50,142 nt of DNA, taken from the NCBI GenBank assembly GCA_963658405.1, contig CAVKQI010000007.1, positions 1 to 50,142 on the forward strand, in the 5' to 3' direction. Positions 1 through 8,472 of this stretch are shown here, piece after piece. How positions within the stretch are numbered: position 1 is the stretch's first letter; each line of letters starts with the position of its first letter. Made by a program: the position numbers and the translations under genes. The stretch is from CAG-791 sp963658405 (GTDB lineage: Bacteria; Bacillota; Clostridia; Lachnospirales; Lachnospiraceae). Below the pieces are notes generated by a model, which had not been told where the DNA came from, made no database searches, and worked only from the letters and a program-made list of their open reading frames with translations.

Positions 1-28
1 CCGCAGACAGAGCGCGGCATTCATGGTT

Positions 29-81
29 GATCATATCGGAGGATCCGCCCCTGCGGCATTCTCTGTACAATAGAGGTAAAA
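29..81 (+). repeat. Intergenic hairpin/RBS element, copy 1
   Basis: This stretch begins with GATCATATCGGAGGATCCGC, nearly the same as the start of the well-preserved copies at 23881 (GATCATATCGGAGAATTCGC). It ends with the element's RBS signature TAGAGGTAAAA directly before the ATG at 82. The first hairpin is eroded and the second is missing. It supplies the ribosome-binding site of the first MBOAT gene. Confidence 0.6.
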
Positions 82-1575
82 ATGCTTTTTAATTCATTGT
101 CTTTCGCAGTCGCTTTGCCGATCGTGTTCGGTATTTACTGGATATGTCCGGCCAGATATCGATGGATGGTTCTGCTGGCGGTCAGTTACGTGTTCTGCGC
201 CCGCTTTAATATTCTGTATGCCGTGGTGCTGCTGGGCACGACAGTCGTCTCTTATTTCATGGGACGGCGGATCGAACAGGCAAGCGGCCGAAAAGAAAAG
301 ACGAGAGCGGTGGCAGCCGGCATCGTCATCCTTGCGGCGGAGCTGGGCTTTTTTAAGTATACGACCTTCCTCCTGGAGGAATTCAATGTGCTGGCGGCGC
401 ATCTTTCCTGGGATGTGCAGGCGCCGGCCTTGAAGATCCTGCTGCCGATAGGCATCTCCTTTTATATCTTTCAGACCATCAGCTATCTGGCGGATGTCTA
501 TACCGGAAAGATCCGCGCGGAGAAGCACTTCGGCTACTATGCGCTCTATGTCTCCTTTTTCCCGTCCCTGATCTGCGGTCCCATCGGCCGGGCAGGGGAT
601 CTGCTGCCGCAGTACAGACAGCCCCACACCTTTGATCCGGCCGGGGCATCCTACGGCGTCAAGCTGATGGCCTGGGGATATTTTAAAAAGATCGTCATTG
701 CCGATACGCTGGCGGTGACAGTGAATCAGGTATACGGCAGCCTGGAGAGCTATACCGGCCTCATCCTGGTGCTGGTGGCTTTTATGTACAGCATTGAGAT
801 CTACTGCGATTTTTCCGGCTATTCCGATATCGCCATCGGTCTGGCCAATCTGTTCGGCATTCATCTGCGAAAGAATTTCGACAGCCCTTACTATGCCCAT
901 TCCATCCGTGAGTTCTGGGGGAGATGGCATATTTCCCTGTCCTCCTGGCTGCGGGATTATATTTACATTCCCCTGGGAGGAAGCAGGCGCGGGATGGCCA
1001 TGAAGATCCGCAATCTGCTGATCACCTTCGCGATCAGCGGCGTCTGGCACGGTGCAAACTGGACCTTTCTGATCTGGGGCATGCTGCACGGTATCTACCA
1101 GACGGTCGAGCTTCTGGCAGGCAAGGCCGCGGCGCTGATCAAAGGAGAAAAAGCCGGTGCAAAGAAGGAAAAGGCACAGAAAGATGTGATGGATCGTCCC
1201 CTGCCGGTGCGCATGGTGCAGGTGGTCTTTACCTTCCTTCTGATCACCGTGGCCTGGGTCTTTTTCCGGGCTGATTCCATGGATGAGGTCCTGTATATTT
1301 TCGGCCACATGTTCCACGGGATCGATGAGCCGTGGGAGTATTTAAAGCTGGCTGTCATCAGCCTGAACATGGACTATACGGAGATGGTATGGATCCTCTT
1401 GCCGGTGATCATCCTGACAGTGGGAGACGTGCTCTCTCTTAAGAAAGACATGATCCTGGAAACCGCAGGATGGAAGCCCTGGGTGAAATACCCGCTGTAT
1501 ATGATTTTCGTGCTGCTGCTGCTGGTCTGCTCGGAAAAGGGCGTGGCTACCGATTTTATCTACGCGGCGTTCTAA
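82..1575 (+). CDS. MBOAT family membrane O-acyltransferase (AlgI/DltB-like), no. 1
   Basis: This 497-residue polytopic membrane protein has the AlgI/DltB signature: RWH at 281-283, an amphipathic RDYIYIPLGG segment at 291-300, and the WHG motif with the family's invariant histidine at 323, followed by a second His at 336. Family members move an acyl group from a cytoplasmic donor across the membrane onto an extracellular polymer, usually with an SGNH partner. The next gene, 26 nt downstream, is such a partner. A Lys-rich cytosolic loop lies around residues 350-370. The start is supported by GAGG 7 nt upstream. Acyl donor and polymer are not visible from the sequence. Family assignment is secure; substrate is unknown. 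Confidence 0.93.
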   Translation: MLFNSLSFAVALPIVFGIYWICPARYRWMVLLAVSYVFCARFNILYAVVLLGTTVVSYFMGRRIEQASGRKEKTRAVAAGIVILAAELGFFKYTTFLLEEFNVLAAHLSWDVQAPALKILLPIGISFYIFQTISYLADVYTGKIRAEKHFGYYALYVSFFPSLICGPIGRAGDLLPQYRQPHTFDPAGASYGVKLMAWGYFKKIVIADTLAVTVNQVYGSLESYTGLILVLVAFMYSIEIYCDFSGYSDIAIGLANLFGIHLRKNFDSPYYAHSIREFWGRWHISLSSWLRDYIYIPLGGSRRGMAMKIRNLLITFAISGVWHGANWTFLIWGMLHGIYQTVELLAGKAAALIKGEKAGAKKEKAQKDVMDRPLPVRMVQVVFTFLLITVAWVFFRADSMDEVLYIFGHMFHGIDEPWEYLKLAVISLNMDYTEMVWILLPVIILTVGDVLSLKKDMILETAGWKPWVKYPLYMIFVLLLLVCSEKGVATDFIYAAF

Positions 1576-1580
1576 ATTTG

Positions 1581-1601
1581 CAGCGGCATAGAAAGGTAAG
1601 A
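1581..1601 (+). repeat. Intergenic hairpin/RBS element, copy 2 (3' remnant)
   Basis: Only the 3' arm of hairpin 2 plus the RBS remains: GCAGCGGCATAGAAAGG followed by TAAGA and the ATG at 1602. The same string with one base changed (GGCAAGAATG for GGTAAGAATG) precedes the ATG at 6243. Confidence 0.55.
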
Positions 1602-2687
1602 ATGAAAAAATTCCTGTGTAAACTGCTGCTGGTGGCAGTAGGGGCAGTATTGCTGCTCTTTGGCCTGAATCAGATCTATCTGCTGGATCATGCCAACCGC
1701 TACCATGAGCTGGACAAATTTCATGACATCGAGACCTATGACAGCAAGATCCTGATCTCCAATATAGGCAGCTCCCACGGGGAGTATGACCTGAATTACG
1801 ATGATCTGCGGGGGCGGGGCTATACCTGCTTTAACTTCGGCCTGGCCAGTCAGAACTATGAGCTGGACTATGCGATCCTGCAGCAGTATCAGGACGACCT
1901 GCAGGAGGGCGGCGTGATGTTTATCCCCGTATCCTACTTTTCCTTTAATGATGAAGTGGTAACGGATAAGGAGCGGGAGGAGCGCGCGGTCCGCTATTAC
2001 CAGTTCCTGGATCCGCAGTATATCCCGGATTATGACTGGTATGTGGATCTGACCACCCATAGGCTGCCGGTACTGACAGCGCAGGATAAGCTCTTAAAGC
2101 TCCTGCCGGATCTGTGGACCCAGAGCGGCCTCTCGGAAAAACTGTCCCTGCGGGCCCTGGCGGCAGAGAGTCAGGAAGAGCAGACTGAAGCAGTGCAGGA
2201 AGCAGACGGACAGAGTGCGGATGCACCGCAGACAGAGAGCCTGCAGGAAGAAGAGACGCAGCAGGATCGTCAGGCAGACCCGGAGACAGTGCAGCGATTT
2301 GAAGAAATCGGTTATGAGCGGTATCGGAGACATTTTGCAGACAAGACCGAGTATTTCCAGCAGGATCAGATCGACCTTCTAAAGAAGATCATAGAGTTCT
2401 GCAGGGAGAAAAATATCACCCCCATCCTGATCACACCGCCCTATACCAGACAATACACACAGTACATTTCCGCGGAGTGGATGCAGGAATTTTATGAGGT
2501 GCTGGTGCAGATCTGTCAGGAAGAGCAGACCGTCTATTATGACTACGGCATGGATGCGCGGTTTATGGATTCGCTTTGGTACTTTGGGGATCCCGACCAT
2601 CTGAATACCGAGGGGGCGCAGTATTTTACACAGATCCTGGAGCAGGAGATCCCGGCTTTTTCGCAGGTACTGCAGCAGAACAGTTAA
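1602..2687 (+). CDS. Membrane-anchored SGNH/DltD-like partner of MBOAT no. 1
   Basis: A 361-residue protein with one N-terminal membrane anchor (residues 5-27) and an extracytoplasmic domain. A GSSHG block (Ser57/Ser58) near the start and a DPDH block (Asp332, His333) near the end match the Ser and Asp-x-x-His parts of an SGNH/DltD-type active site. Residues 188-232 are a Glu/Gln/Asp-rich low-complexity insertion. It follows the MBOAT gene by 26 nt, so the two probably form a transacylase pair, as in DltB/DltD or AlgI/AlgX. The start at 1602 was chosen because GAAAGG lies just upstream and because it begins a clean signal-anchor; an in-frame upstream start at 1470 would lie inside the MBOAT gene. 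Exact catalytic role is inferred. Confidence 0.8.
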   Translation: MKKFLCKLLLVAVGAVLLLFGLNQIYLLDHANRYHELDKFHDIETYDSKILISNIGSSHGEYDLNYDDLRGRGYTCFNFGLASQNYELDYAILQQYQDDLQEGGVMFIPVSYFSFNDEVVTDKEREERAVRYYQFLDPQYIPDYDWYVDLTTHRLPVLTAQDKLLKLLPDLWTQSGLSEKLSLRALAAESQEEQTEAVQEADGQSADAPQTESLQEEETQQDRQADPETVQRFEEIGYERYRRHFADKTEYFQQDQIDLLKKIIEFCREKNITPILITPPYTRQYTQYISAEWMQEFYEVLVQICQEEQTVYYDYGMDARFMDSLWYFGDPDHLNTEGAQYFTQILEQEIPAFSQVLQQNS

Positions 2688-2808
2688 AATCCAGACAGCT
2701 TCGCAGATATATCGGACGATGCGGAGCCGGTACCGCTGCGGCGGCTTGCATGGGAGAGCGCGAAGATGAGACAGGGCCGGTACAGAAATACAGAAAGGAA
2801 AGGCGTTT

Positions 2809-4638
2809 ATGATTCCCTATCCCTTTGACAGCGAGGAGCTGCTGAAGAAATCCAGAAAAATAAAAAAGGCACTGCTGCAGGACGGCAGCGAGCGGATCGC
2901 CAAGCGCATCGCGGTGCTGGGCGGTTCCACCACGCATGACATTGTGCGGATGCTGGAGCTTTTCCTGTTAGATCAGGGCATCAGCCCGGAATTCTATGAG
3001 TCGGAGTATGCGCAGTATTATGAGGATGCGGTCTTCGGCAATGAGACGCTGGATGCCTTTAAGCCGGATCTGATCTTTATCCATACGAGCTACCGGAACC
3101 TGCAGGAGCTGCCCGGTATGCAGGATAGTCAGGTCGACGTGGACGCGCTGACAGAAAATACTTTCCATCGCTTTCAGACCGTATGGGAGAGCTGCACACA
3201 GCGTTATCACTGTCCCATCATACAGAACAATTTTGAATATCCGTACTGGCGCCTTCTGGGAAACCGGGATGCCTATGACATACACGGGCGGGTTCACTTT
3301 GTAAATATGCTGAACGAGCGCTTTGCTGTCTATGCCAGGGAGCACGAAGGCTTCTATCTCCATGACCTCAATTACCTGGCGGCCTCCTATGGCCTGGATC
3401 GGTGGGCTGATCCGGGATTCTGGCATCTTTACAAGTATGCCATGTCCATGCAGGCCATTCCGGTCTATGCCTACAGCGTGGCTACTATCATCAAGTCCCT
3501 GTACGGACGAAATAAGAAAGCACTGGCTCTGGATCTGGACAATACCCTGTGGGGCGGCGTCGTGGGAGACGACGGGCCGGAGGGACTGGAGATCGGCATG
3601 GAGACCTCTTTGGGTCAGGTCTATCACGAGTTTCAGGACTATATAAAGCAGCAGAAGGAAATCGGCGTGCTGCTGACGGTAGATTCCAAGAATGACGAGG
3701 AAAATGCCCTGGCAGGCCTGCGGCACCCGGCAGGTGTCCTGCGGCCGGAGGATTTCGTGGCCATCAGAGCCAATTGGGAGCCAAAGAGCGAGAATATCCG
3801 GAGCATAGCCGGAGAGCTGAATATCCTGCCGGAATCCATGGTCTTTGTGGATGACAATCCTGCGGAGCGGGAGATCGTCCGGGCGCAGGTGCCCGGAGCG
3901 GCGGTGCCGGAGATGGGCACACCGGAGACCTACCTGCATACCATAGACAGGGCGGGCTACTTTGAAGTGACCAGCTTTTCGGAGGATGACCGGAAACGCA
4001 ATGCCATGTATCAGCAGAATGCGAAGCGCCAGGCGGCGCAGGCCAGCTTTGCAGATTACGGAGACTATCTGCGGTCCCTGGAAATGACGGCGCGGATCAG
4101 ACCCTTTGAGGAGATCAATTATCCCCGGATCACGCAGCTGACGAATAAGAGCAATCAGTTTAATCTCACCACCAGGCGGTATACGGAGCCGGAGATCGCC
4201 GCGGCCGCAGAGGATCCGGAGTGCATCACGCTCTGCGGAAGCCTTACGGATAAATTCGGAGACAACGGCATCGTCTCCCTGATCATCGGCAGCATGGCCA
4301 TGCCCATGACCGAGGAGGAAGAAGGGAAAAAGCCGGAACCTACAGGGGAAAAGGCGCTGCTCATCGATCTTTGGCTCATGAGCTGCCGGGTTCTTAAGCG
4401 GGATATGGAATTCGCCATGATGGATGCGCTGGTGGAGGCCTGCCGGGCACAGGGCATCAGTGAGATCTACGGCTACTATTATCCCACCGCCAAAAACGGC
4501 ATGGTGCGGGAGTTTTACGGCCGCATGGGCTTTACAAAGATCCATGAGGAAGAGAACGGCAATACTGTCTGGAAATTCAGTATCCCGGAAAACTACGCGC
4601 CCCAGAATCATTATATTGCAGCGGCGAAGGAGGATTAG
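2809..4638 (+). CDS. FkbH-like HAD-IIIC protein, possible acyl/glyceryl-ACP loading enzyme
   Basis: This 609-residue protein has the full FkbH layout. Residues 30-235 are an SGNH-like N-terminal domain (VLGGSTTHDI at 36-45). Residues 236-390 are the HAD domain, with DLDNT at 242-246 then LWGGVVGDDG, and a conserved DDNPAER block near 347. Residues 440-600 are GNAT-like. FkbH-type enzymes use 1,3-bisphosphoglycerate to make glyceryl-S-ACP in tetronate and methoxymalonyl-ACP pathways. A stand-alone ACP lies 2.9 kb downstream with MBOAT genes between, so a cytoplasmic role making an ACP-bound acyl group for polymer decoration is plausible. The RBS is AGAAAGGAAAGG. Domain assignment is strong; the reaction product is inference. 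Confidence 0.88.
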   Translation: MIPYPFDSEELLKKSRKIKKALLQDGSERIAKRIAVLGGSTTHDIVRMLELFLLDQGISPEFYESEYAQYYEDAVFGNETLDAFKPDLIFIHTSYRNLQELPGMQDSQVDVDALTENTFHRFQTVWESCTQRYHCPIIQNNFEYPYWRLLGNRDAYDIHGRVHFVNMLNERFAVYAREHEGFYLHDLNYLAASYGLDRWADPGFWHLYKYAMSMQAIPVYAYSVATIIKSLYGRNKKALALDLDNTLWGGVVGDDGPEGLEIGMETSLGQVYHEFQDYIKQQKEIGVLLTVDSKNDEENALAGLRHPAGVLRPEDFVAIRANWEPKSENIRSIAGELNILPESMVFVDDNPAEREIVRAQVPGAAVPEMGTPETYLHTIDRAGYFEVTSFSEDDRKRNAMYQQNAKRQAAQASFADYGDYLRSLEMTARIRPFEEINYPRITQLTNKSNQFNLTTRRYTEPEIAAAAEDPECITLCGSLTDKFGDNGIVSLIIGSMAMPMTEEEEGKKPEPTGEKALLIDLWLMSCRVLKRDMEFAMMDALVEACRAQGISEIYGYYYPTAKNGMVREFYGRMGFTKIHEEENGNTVWKFSIPENYAPQNHYIAAAKED

Positions 4639-4701
4639 CAGACCAGGGAAGCAAAGTCTGCCCCGGACCGGTCTGTAGATAAGACAGAGAGGAAGTTGTC
4701 C

Positions 4702-6111
4702 ATGGTTTTCAGTTCAATGGTTTTTCTGTGGGTGTTCCTGCCCATCGTATTTGTACTGGCTTTTCTCATACGAAAGCCAAAGTACCAGAATGTGCTGCTG
4801 GTGATCGCCAGCCTGATCTTTTATGCCTGGGGAGAGCCCCGGTACGTGCTGCTCCTGCTTTTTTCCATCGTGATGAACTGGCTCTTCGGTCTGGCCATCG
4901 ATGGCTTTCGGAGCCATAAGAAGCTCTGGCTGGTCCTGAATATCCTGGCGAACTTAGGACTGCTCGGATACTTTAAATACAGCAATCTCTTCCTGAGCAC
5001 CATCAACCATTTCCGGCCGGGCAGAGAGCTGCCGCTTTTAACGATGGCGCTGCCTATCGGTATTTCCTTTTTCACCTTCCAGGCGCTGAGCTATACCATC
5101 GATCTCTACCGGGGAAAGTTCAAGGTGCAGAAGAATCTCCTGCACATGGCGCTGTATATGTGCCTCTTCCCGCAGCTGCTCTCCGGCCCGATCGTAAAGT
5201 ATAAGGACATTTATACAGAGCTGACGGACCGCACCATGACCAGGGAAAAGGTAGCGCTGGGCTTTCGCCGGTTCCTCTACGGTCTCGGCAAGAAGGTGAT
5301 CATCGCCAACGTGCTGGGAGAAGTGGTGGATACCCTCTACGGCATGGATCCCGGCACCCTGGGGAGCGGAGCAGCCTGGTGCGCCGCCATTCTCTATACC
5401 CTGCAGATCTACTACGATTTCGCAGGCTATTCCGACATGGCCATCGGCACTGCACAGCTCTTCGGCTTTGACTATCCCGAAAACTTCAACTACCCGTACA
5501 TTTCTTCCTCCATCCAGGAATTCTGGCGCCGGTGGCATATTTCCCTTTCCACCTGGTTCCGGGATTATCTGTATATTCCTTTGGGAGGCAATCGGAAGGG
5601 CAAATACAGGACCTACCTGAATCTGTGGATCGTTTTCGCTGTGACCGGCTTCTGGCACGGCGCCCGCTGGACCTTCCTGGGATGGGGCCTTTACCACGGC
5701 TTCTTTATGATGATCGAGCGTATGGGATTCAACAGATTCCTGAAAAAGCATCCCATCTTTGCGCACCTTTATGCCATCATCATCTTTACAGTGGGCTGGG
5801 TGTTCTTCCGTGCGGAGACCATCGGTCAGAGCCTTGCCATCATTAAGCGCATGTTCCTGCCCTGGATGTATCTGCAGGATCAGTCGGGCATCATGACGCT
5901 GCTGACAGCCAAGGTGGTGGTGACCATTGTGATCGCGGTCATCGGCTGCGGGCTCTTCCAGACCGTCTTTTCCAAAGGAAAGCTGGCCATTGCAGCAAAG
6001 AAATGGAAATACAGCCTGCCGGAAGCCATCTTCTGCACGCTGATCTTCCTGTATTCGGTACTGCTGCTGGCAAGCAATACCTACAACGCATTTATCTACT
6101 TTAAGTTTTAG
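4702..6111 (+). CDS. MBOAT family membrane O-acyltransferase (AlgI-like), no. 2
   Basis: A 469-residue polytopic protein with the classic AlgI opening (MVFSSMVFLWVFLP). RRWH ends at His279, YIPLGGNRKG lies at 291-300, and WHG has His319, followed by WGLYHG with His332. It should pass an acyl group from a cytoplasmic donor to an extracellular acceptor, together with the AlgX-like gene that follows. The ATG at 4702 was preferred over an in-frame TTG at 4696, because GGAAG at 4691-4695 is correctly spaced for the ATG and would abut the TTG. It is the closest of the four MBOATs here to textbook AlgI. It lies between the FkbH-like and ACP genes, which makes it the best candidate for an ACP-dependent acyl donor, but this is inferred. 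Confidence 0.94.
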   Translation: MVFSSMVFLWVFLPIVFVLAFLIRKPKYQNVLLVIASLIFYAWGEPRYVLLLLFSIVMNWLFGLAIDGFRSHKKLWLVLNILANLGLLGYFKYSNLFLSTINHFRPGRELPLLTMALPIGISFFTFQALSYTIDLYRGKFKVQKNLLHMALYMCLFPQLLSGPIVKYKDIYTELTDRTMTREKVALGFRRFLYGLGKKVIIANVLGEVVDTLYGMDPGTLGSGAAWCAAILYTLQIYYDFAGYSDMAIGTAQLFGFDYPENFNYPYISSSIQEFWRRWHISLSTWFRDYLYIPLGGNRKGKYRTYLNLWIVFAVTGFWHGARWTFLGWGLYHGFFMMIERMGFNRFLKKHPIFAHLYAIIIFTVGWVFFRAETIGQSLAIIKRMFLPWMYLQDQSGIMTLLTAKVVVTIVIAVIGCGLFQTVFSKGKLAIAAKKWKYSLPEAIFCTLIFLYSVLLLASNTYNAFIYFKF

Positions 6112-6173
6112 GCGCAGATCCGCAGAAGATTGCAGCAGGGAATCTCCCGCAGGCATCATTCGGAGAGATCACA

Positions 6174-6242
6174 TCGGGAAATTCACCTGCGCGAAATTCT
6201 CTTCGTGCTGCCGCCGCCATGCAGCGGCATAGAAAGGCAAGA
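6174..6242 (+). repeat. Intergenic hairpin/RBS element, copy 3
   Basis: Hairpin 1 has arms around GGGAAATTC and GCGAAATTCTC; hairpin 2 has GCCGC pairing with GCGGC around CATGCA. The RBS GAAAGGCAAGA precedes the ATG at 6243. Order and spacing match the copies at 23889 and 17871. Confidence 0.75.
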
Positions 6243-7397
6243 ATGAATAACACAAGGATGAAAAAAGGCATACAATTTTATTACATCGCAGCCTTTGTGG
6301 TATTGCTGATGCTGCCGGTGCTCTTTTACAGGACCATAGGCAATAAGCTGGTGGATACCACCAACTACGAAAACCGCACACTGGCTGCCAAGCCGGAGCT
6401 CTCCCTGCAGAACCTGGAGAATTACCCTTCCGGCTTTGATAATTATTTCAATGACAGCCTGCCCTTCAGGAACCAGCTGATCTTTTTAAACGGACTGGTG
6501 GATTATAAGTTTTTCCACACCTCCTCTTCCAATTCCGTCATCGTGGGCAAGGACGGATGGCTCTTTTATAAGGGAGCGCAGGTCAATGATGAGGATCCTG
6601 TCTCCGATTACCGGGGCACTAACCGCTACAGCGAGGAAGAGCTGGAGCAGATCAAAGACAACATGCTGAAGGCCAGGGATGAACTGGCCGAAATGGGCAG
6701 CGAGTTCGTGATCATGATCTGTCCCAACAAGGAGCGGGTATACAGCGAGTATATGCCGGCGGTCTACGGCGAGAAGAGCGACGAGGGAAGAATGCAGCAG
6801 GTGGTGGATTACCTGCGGGAGAATACCGACCTGACCGTGGTCTGCCCCTATAACAATCTGCTGGCCTATAAGGACAATTATCCGGAACTGGAATTTTATT
6901 ATAAATACGACACCCACTGGAACAACGTGGGCGCCTATATCGGTGCCGGCGTGCTCAATGAGGCGCTGGGCAATGAGATGCCGCCCCTGGAGGGCTGCAC
7001 CGTCAATACCGTGGACAGCAATACGTCCTTTGACCTGGCCAAGCTCCTGAATCTGGGTCAGTATCTGCAGAAGGATGCGGTCTATACGGTAGGCGGCTAT
7101 ACCACCTACAGCATCGAGACGGAAAAGAATGCGGAGAGCACGGAGTTCCGTTTCCACAATCCGAACGGAGACGGCAAAGACCAGAAGCTTTTCATCATCG
7201 GCGATTCCTTCTCCACCATGATGGCCCCCTATGTGGCATGCAATTACAACGATGCCTATCTCAATTTCTACTACAACTACAATTACGAGATGCTGCAGAA
7301 GGAAGAGCCGGACGTGGTGGTCTACGAGACGGTAGAGCGCTACATGAACAACATGCTGCACTTTTCACTGGAGAACGGCATCCCCGCAGCGGATTAA
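6243..7397 (+). CDS. AlgX/AlgJ-like SGNH (DHHW) protein, partner of MBOAT no. 2
   Basis: A 384-residue protein with an N-terminal membrane anchor (residues 12-30) and an extracytoplasmic SGNH-like domain. The catalytic blocks come in AlgX/AlgJ order: DTHW first (Asp223, His225) and the nucleophile block GDSFS later (Ser322). VGKDGWLFYKG at 101-111 is another hallmark of this family. In alginate systems such proteins receive the acetyl group delivered by AlgI and place it on the polymer. Here it follows MBOAT no. 2 by 131 nt, most of which is the hairpin/RBS element. An in-frame ATG at 6219 lies inside that element's hairpin and has no RBS, so 6243 (AAAGG, 5 nt spacing) was chosen. Confidence 0.88.
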   Translation: MNNTRMKKGIQFYYIAAFVVLLMLPVLFYRTIGNKLVDTTNYENRTLAAKPELSLQNLENYPSGFDNYFNDSLPFRNQLIFLNGLVDYKFFHTSSSNSVIVGKDGWLFYKGAQVNDEDPVSDYRGTNRYSEEELEQIKDNMLKARDELAEMGSEFVIMICPNKERVYSEYMPAVYGEKSDEGRMQQVVDYLRENTDLTVVCPYNNLLAYKDNYPELEFYYKYDTHWNNVGAYIGAGVLNEALGNEMPPLEGCTVNTVDSNTSFDLAKLLNLGQYLQKDAVYTVGGYTTYSIETEKNAESTEFRFHNPNGDGKDQKLFIIGDSFSTMMAPYVACNYNDAYLNFYYNYNYEMLQKEEPDVVVYETVERYMNNMLHFSLENGIPAAD

Positions 7398-7535
7398 CTG
7401 CTTTTTAGCAGCGGGGTATTGATTCTGCCTGCCCTACCATGTATAGTAAAAAACATAGAAACACCAAAGCACCAAAGCACCTGTATCGAAGACAGAATCA
7501 CACAGGCTGCAGGAAATGATCAGGGGAGAAGTACT

Positions 7536-7775
7536 ATGGACAGAGACGAAATTCTCAGAGACTTAAATGAGGTATTCAGAGACGTATTCGACGACGAGAG
7601 CATTACCGTGGACGAGGAGACCACTGCCGACGATATAGAGGAGTGGGATTCTCTGGAGCACATCAATCTCATCGCTGCCGTAGAGCAGGAATTCGGCGTG
7701 AAGTTCACCATGGGACAGGTAGTTTCCATGAAGAACGTAGGCGAGATGATGGACATCATAGAGGCACAGGTTTAG
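7536..7775 (+). CDS. Stand-alone acyl carrier protein
   Basis: A 79-residue acidic four-helix protein with the phosphopantetheine attachment motif DSLEHINLI; Ser39 is the modified residue. It is a discrete type II carrier, not a module of a synthase. No fatty acid synthesis genes are nearby. The only plausible partners in the cluster are the FkbH-like protein (2809) and the MBOAT enzymes, so it probably carries the acyl unit used for decoration. The start is fixed by AGGGGAGAA just upstream of 7536. A strong rho-independent terminator follows at 7819, closing the 82-7775 transcription unit. Family certain; cargo inferred. Confidence 0.93.
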   Translation: MDRDEILRDLNEVFRDVFDDESITVDEETTADDIEEWDSLEHINLIAAVEQEFGVKFTMGQVVSMKNVGEMMDIIEAQV

Positions 7776-7818
7776 ACCAAAGACGGTGCCATAGGATCTG
7801 ATGAATCTGATAAATAAG

Positions 7819-7851
7819 GCCGGGGATTCCCTTTGGGAGTCCCCGGCTTTT
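7819..7851 (+). terminator. Rho-independent terminator after the ACP gene
   Basis: GCCGGGGA pairs perfectly with TCCCCGGC across a 13-nt loop and is followed by TTTT. It closes the plus-strand acylation operon before the convergent VOC gene. Confidence 0.85.
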
Positions 7852-7972
7852 CATGCGGCGGCAAAAGCAGCAATAAGAAGACATTGTAACTGTGCCAAAA
7901 CCCATGCGCAAAGTGGATGCTTTGCAGCCTCCCTTTTGCACATGCGGCAGATGCGTCTATAAAACCGTTTCG

Positions 7973-8383
7973 TTATGCAAATTCAAAATCCTTATCCAAT
8001 AGCTCGATCATTCCCAGTGCCGGATGCAGGAAAAACTGGACGGGATGATCGCCGCAGGCCGGGGCAGGCGTGGGCAGATCGATAGGCAGAAATCCCTGCT
8101 CCCGCAGTCTCTCTCCGTCTCCGGAGAGGTCCTCGGAAATATAGCAGATGTGATAGGGACTGTTCTTTAAGCGCTTTATAAGGCCGGAGACGGTGGAGTC
8201 TTCCCGGTAAGGGCAGACCAGCTCGATGCAGGTGCTGTCGGATAAAAGGAAACAGATGTCGATGCCCCTTCCCTCATCCCGGATCCAGTCCTGGCAGGTG
8301 GTATATCCCAGGGCGAGAAATGCCTCCCGGGCGGTCTTTTTTTTGACTAAATAGCCGATATGGTGTACTTTTAAATGGAGCAT
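7973..8383 (-). CDS. VOC-fold (glyoxalase/methylmalonyl-CoA epimerase-like) protein
   Basis: A 136-residue protein made of two beta-alpha-beta-beta-beta repeats. Metal-ligand candidates are visible at the usual places: HHIGYLV near the start, IELV near residue 54, PYHICYI near residue 76, and MIELLDKD near the end. VOC enzymes include glyoxalase I, methylmalonyl-CoA epimerase and dioxygenases, so the reaction cannot be named. It is the only gene on this strand in the first 21 kb. It sits convergent to the ACP gene and divergent from MBOAT no. 3, as in many acyl-modification neighbourhoods. A role in shaping an acyl-CoA or acyl-ACP donor is possible but unproven. Confidence 0.8.
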   Translation of the reverse strand: MLHLKVHHIGYLVKKKTAREAFLALGYTTCQDWIRDEGRGIDICFLLSDSTCIELVCPYREDSTVSGLIKRLKNSPYHICYISEDLSGDGERLREQGFLPIDLPTPAPACGDHPVQFFLHPALGMIELLDKDFEFA

Positions 8384-8472
8384 GCGCTGTCCTCTCTTTT
8401 TGGTTTTATTCCTTCAATGATACGACGGGCAGCGGGTGTTTTCAACCGCCGGCCGGAAGGAAAGAATCGTTC

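Noticed and set aside
94..1317. Long minus-strand open frame of 407 codons opposite MBOAT no. 1
   Set aside because: It is antisense to a clear membrane protein gene, has His/Gln-rich composition without any domain, and is explained by GC-rich codon bias. The same holds for the long minus-strand frames at 2968-4611, 5038-6159, 10070-11353 and 45869-47098.
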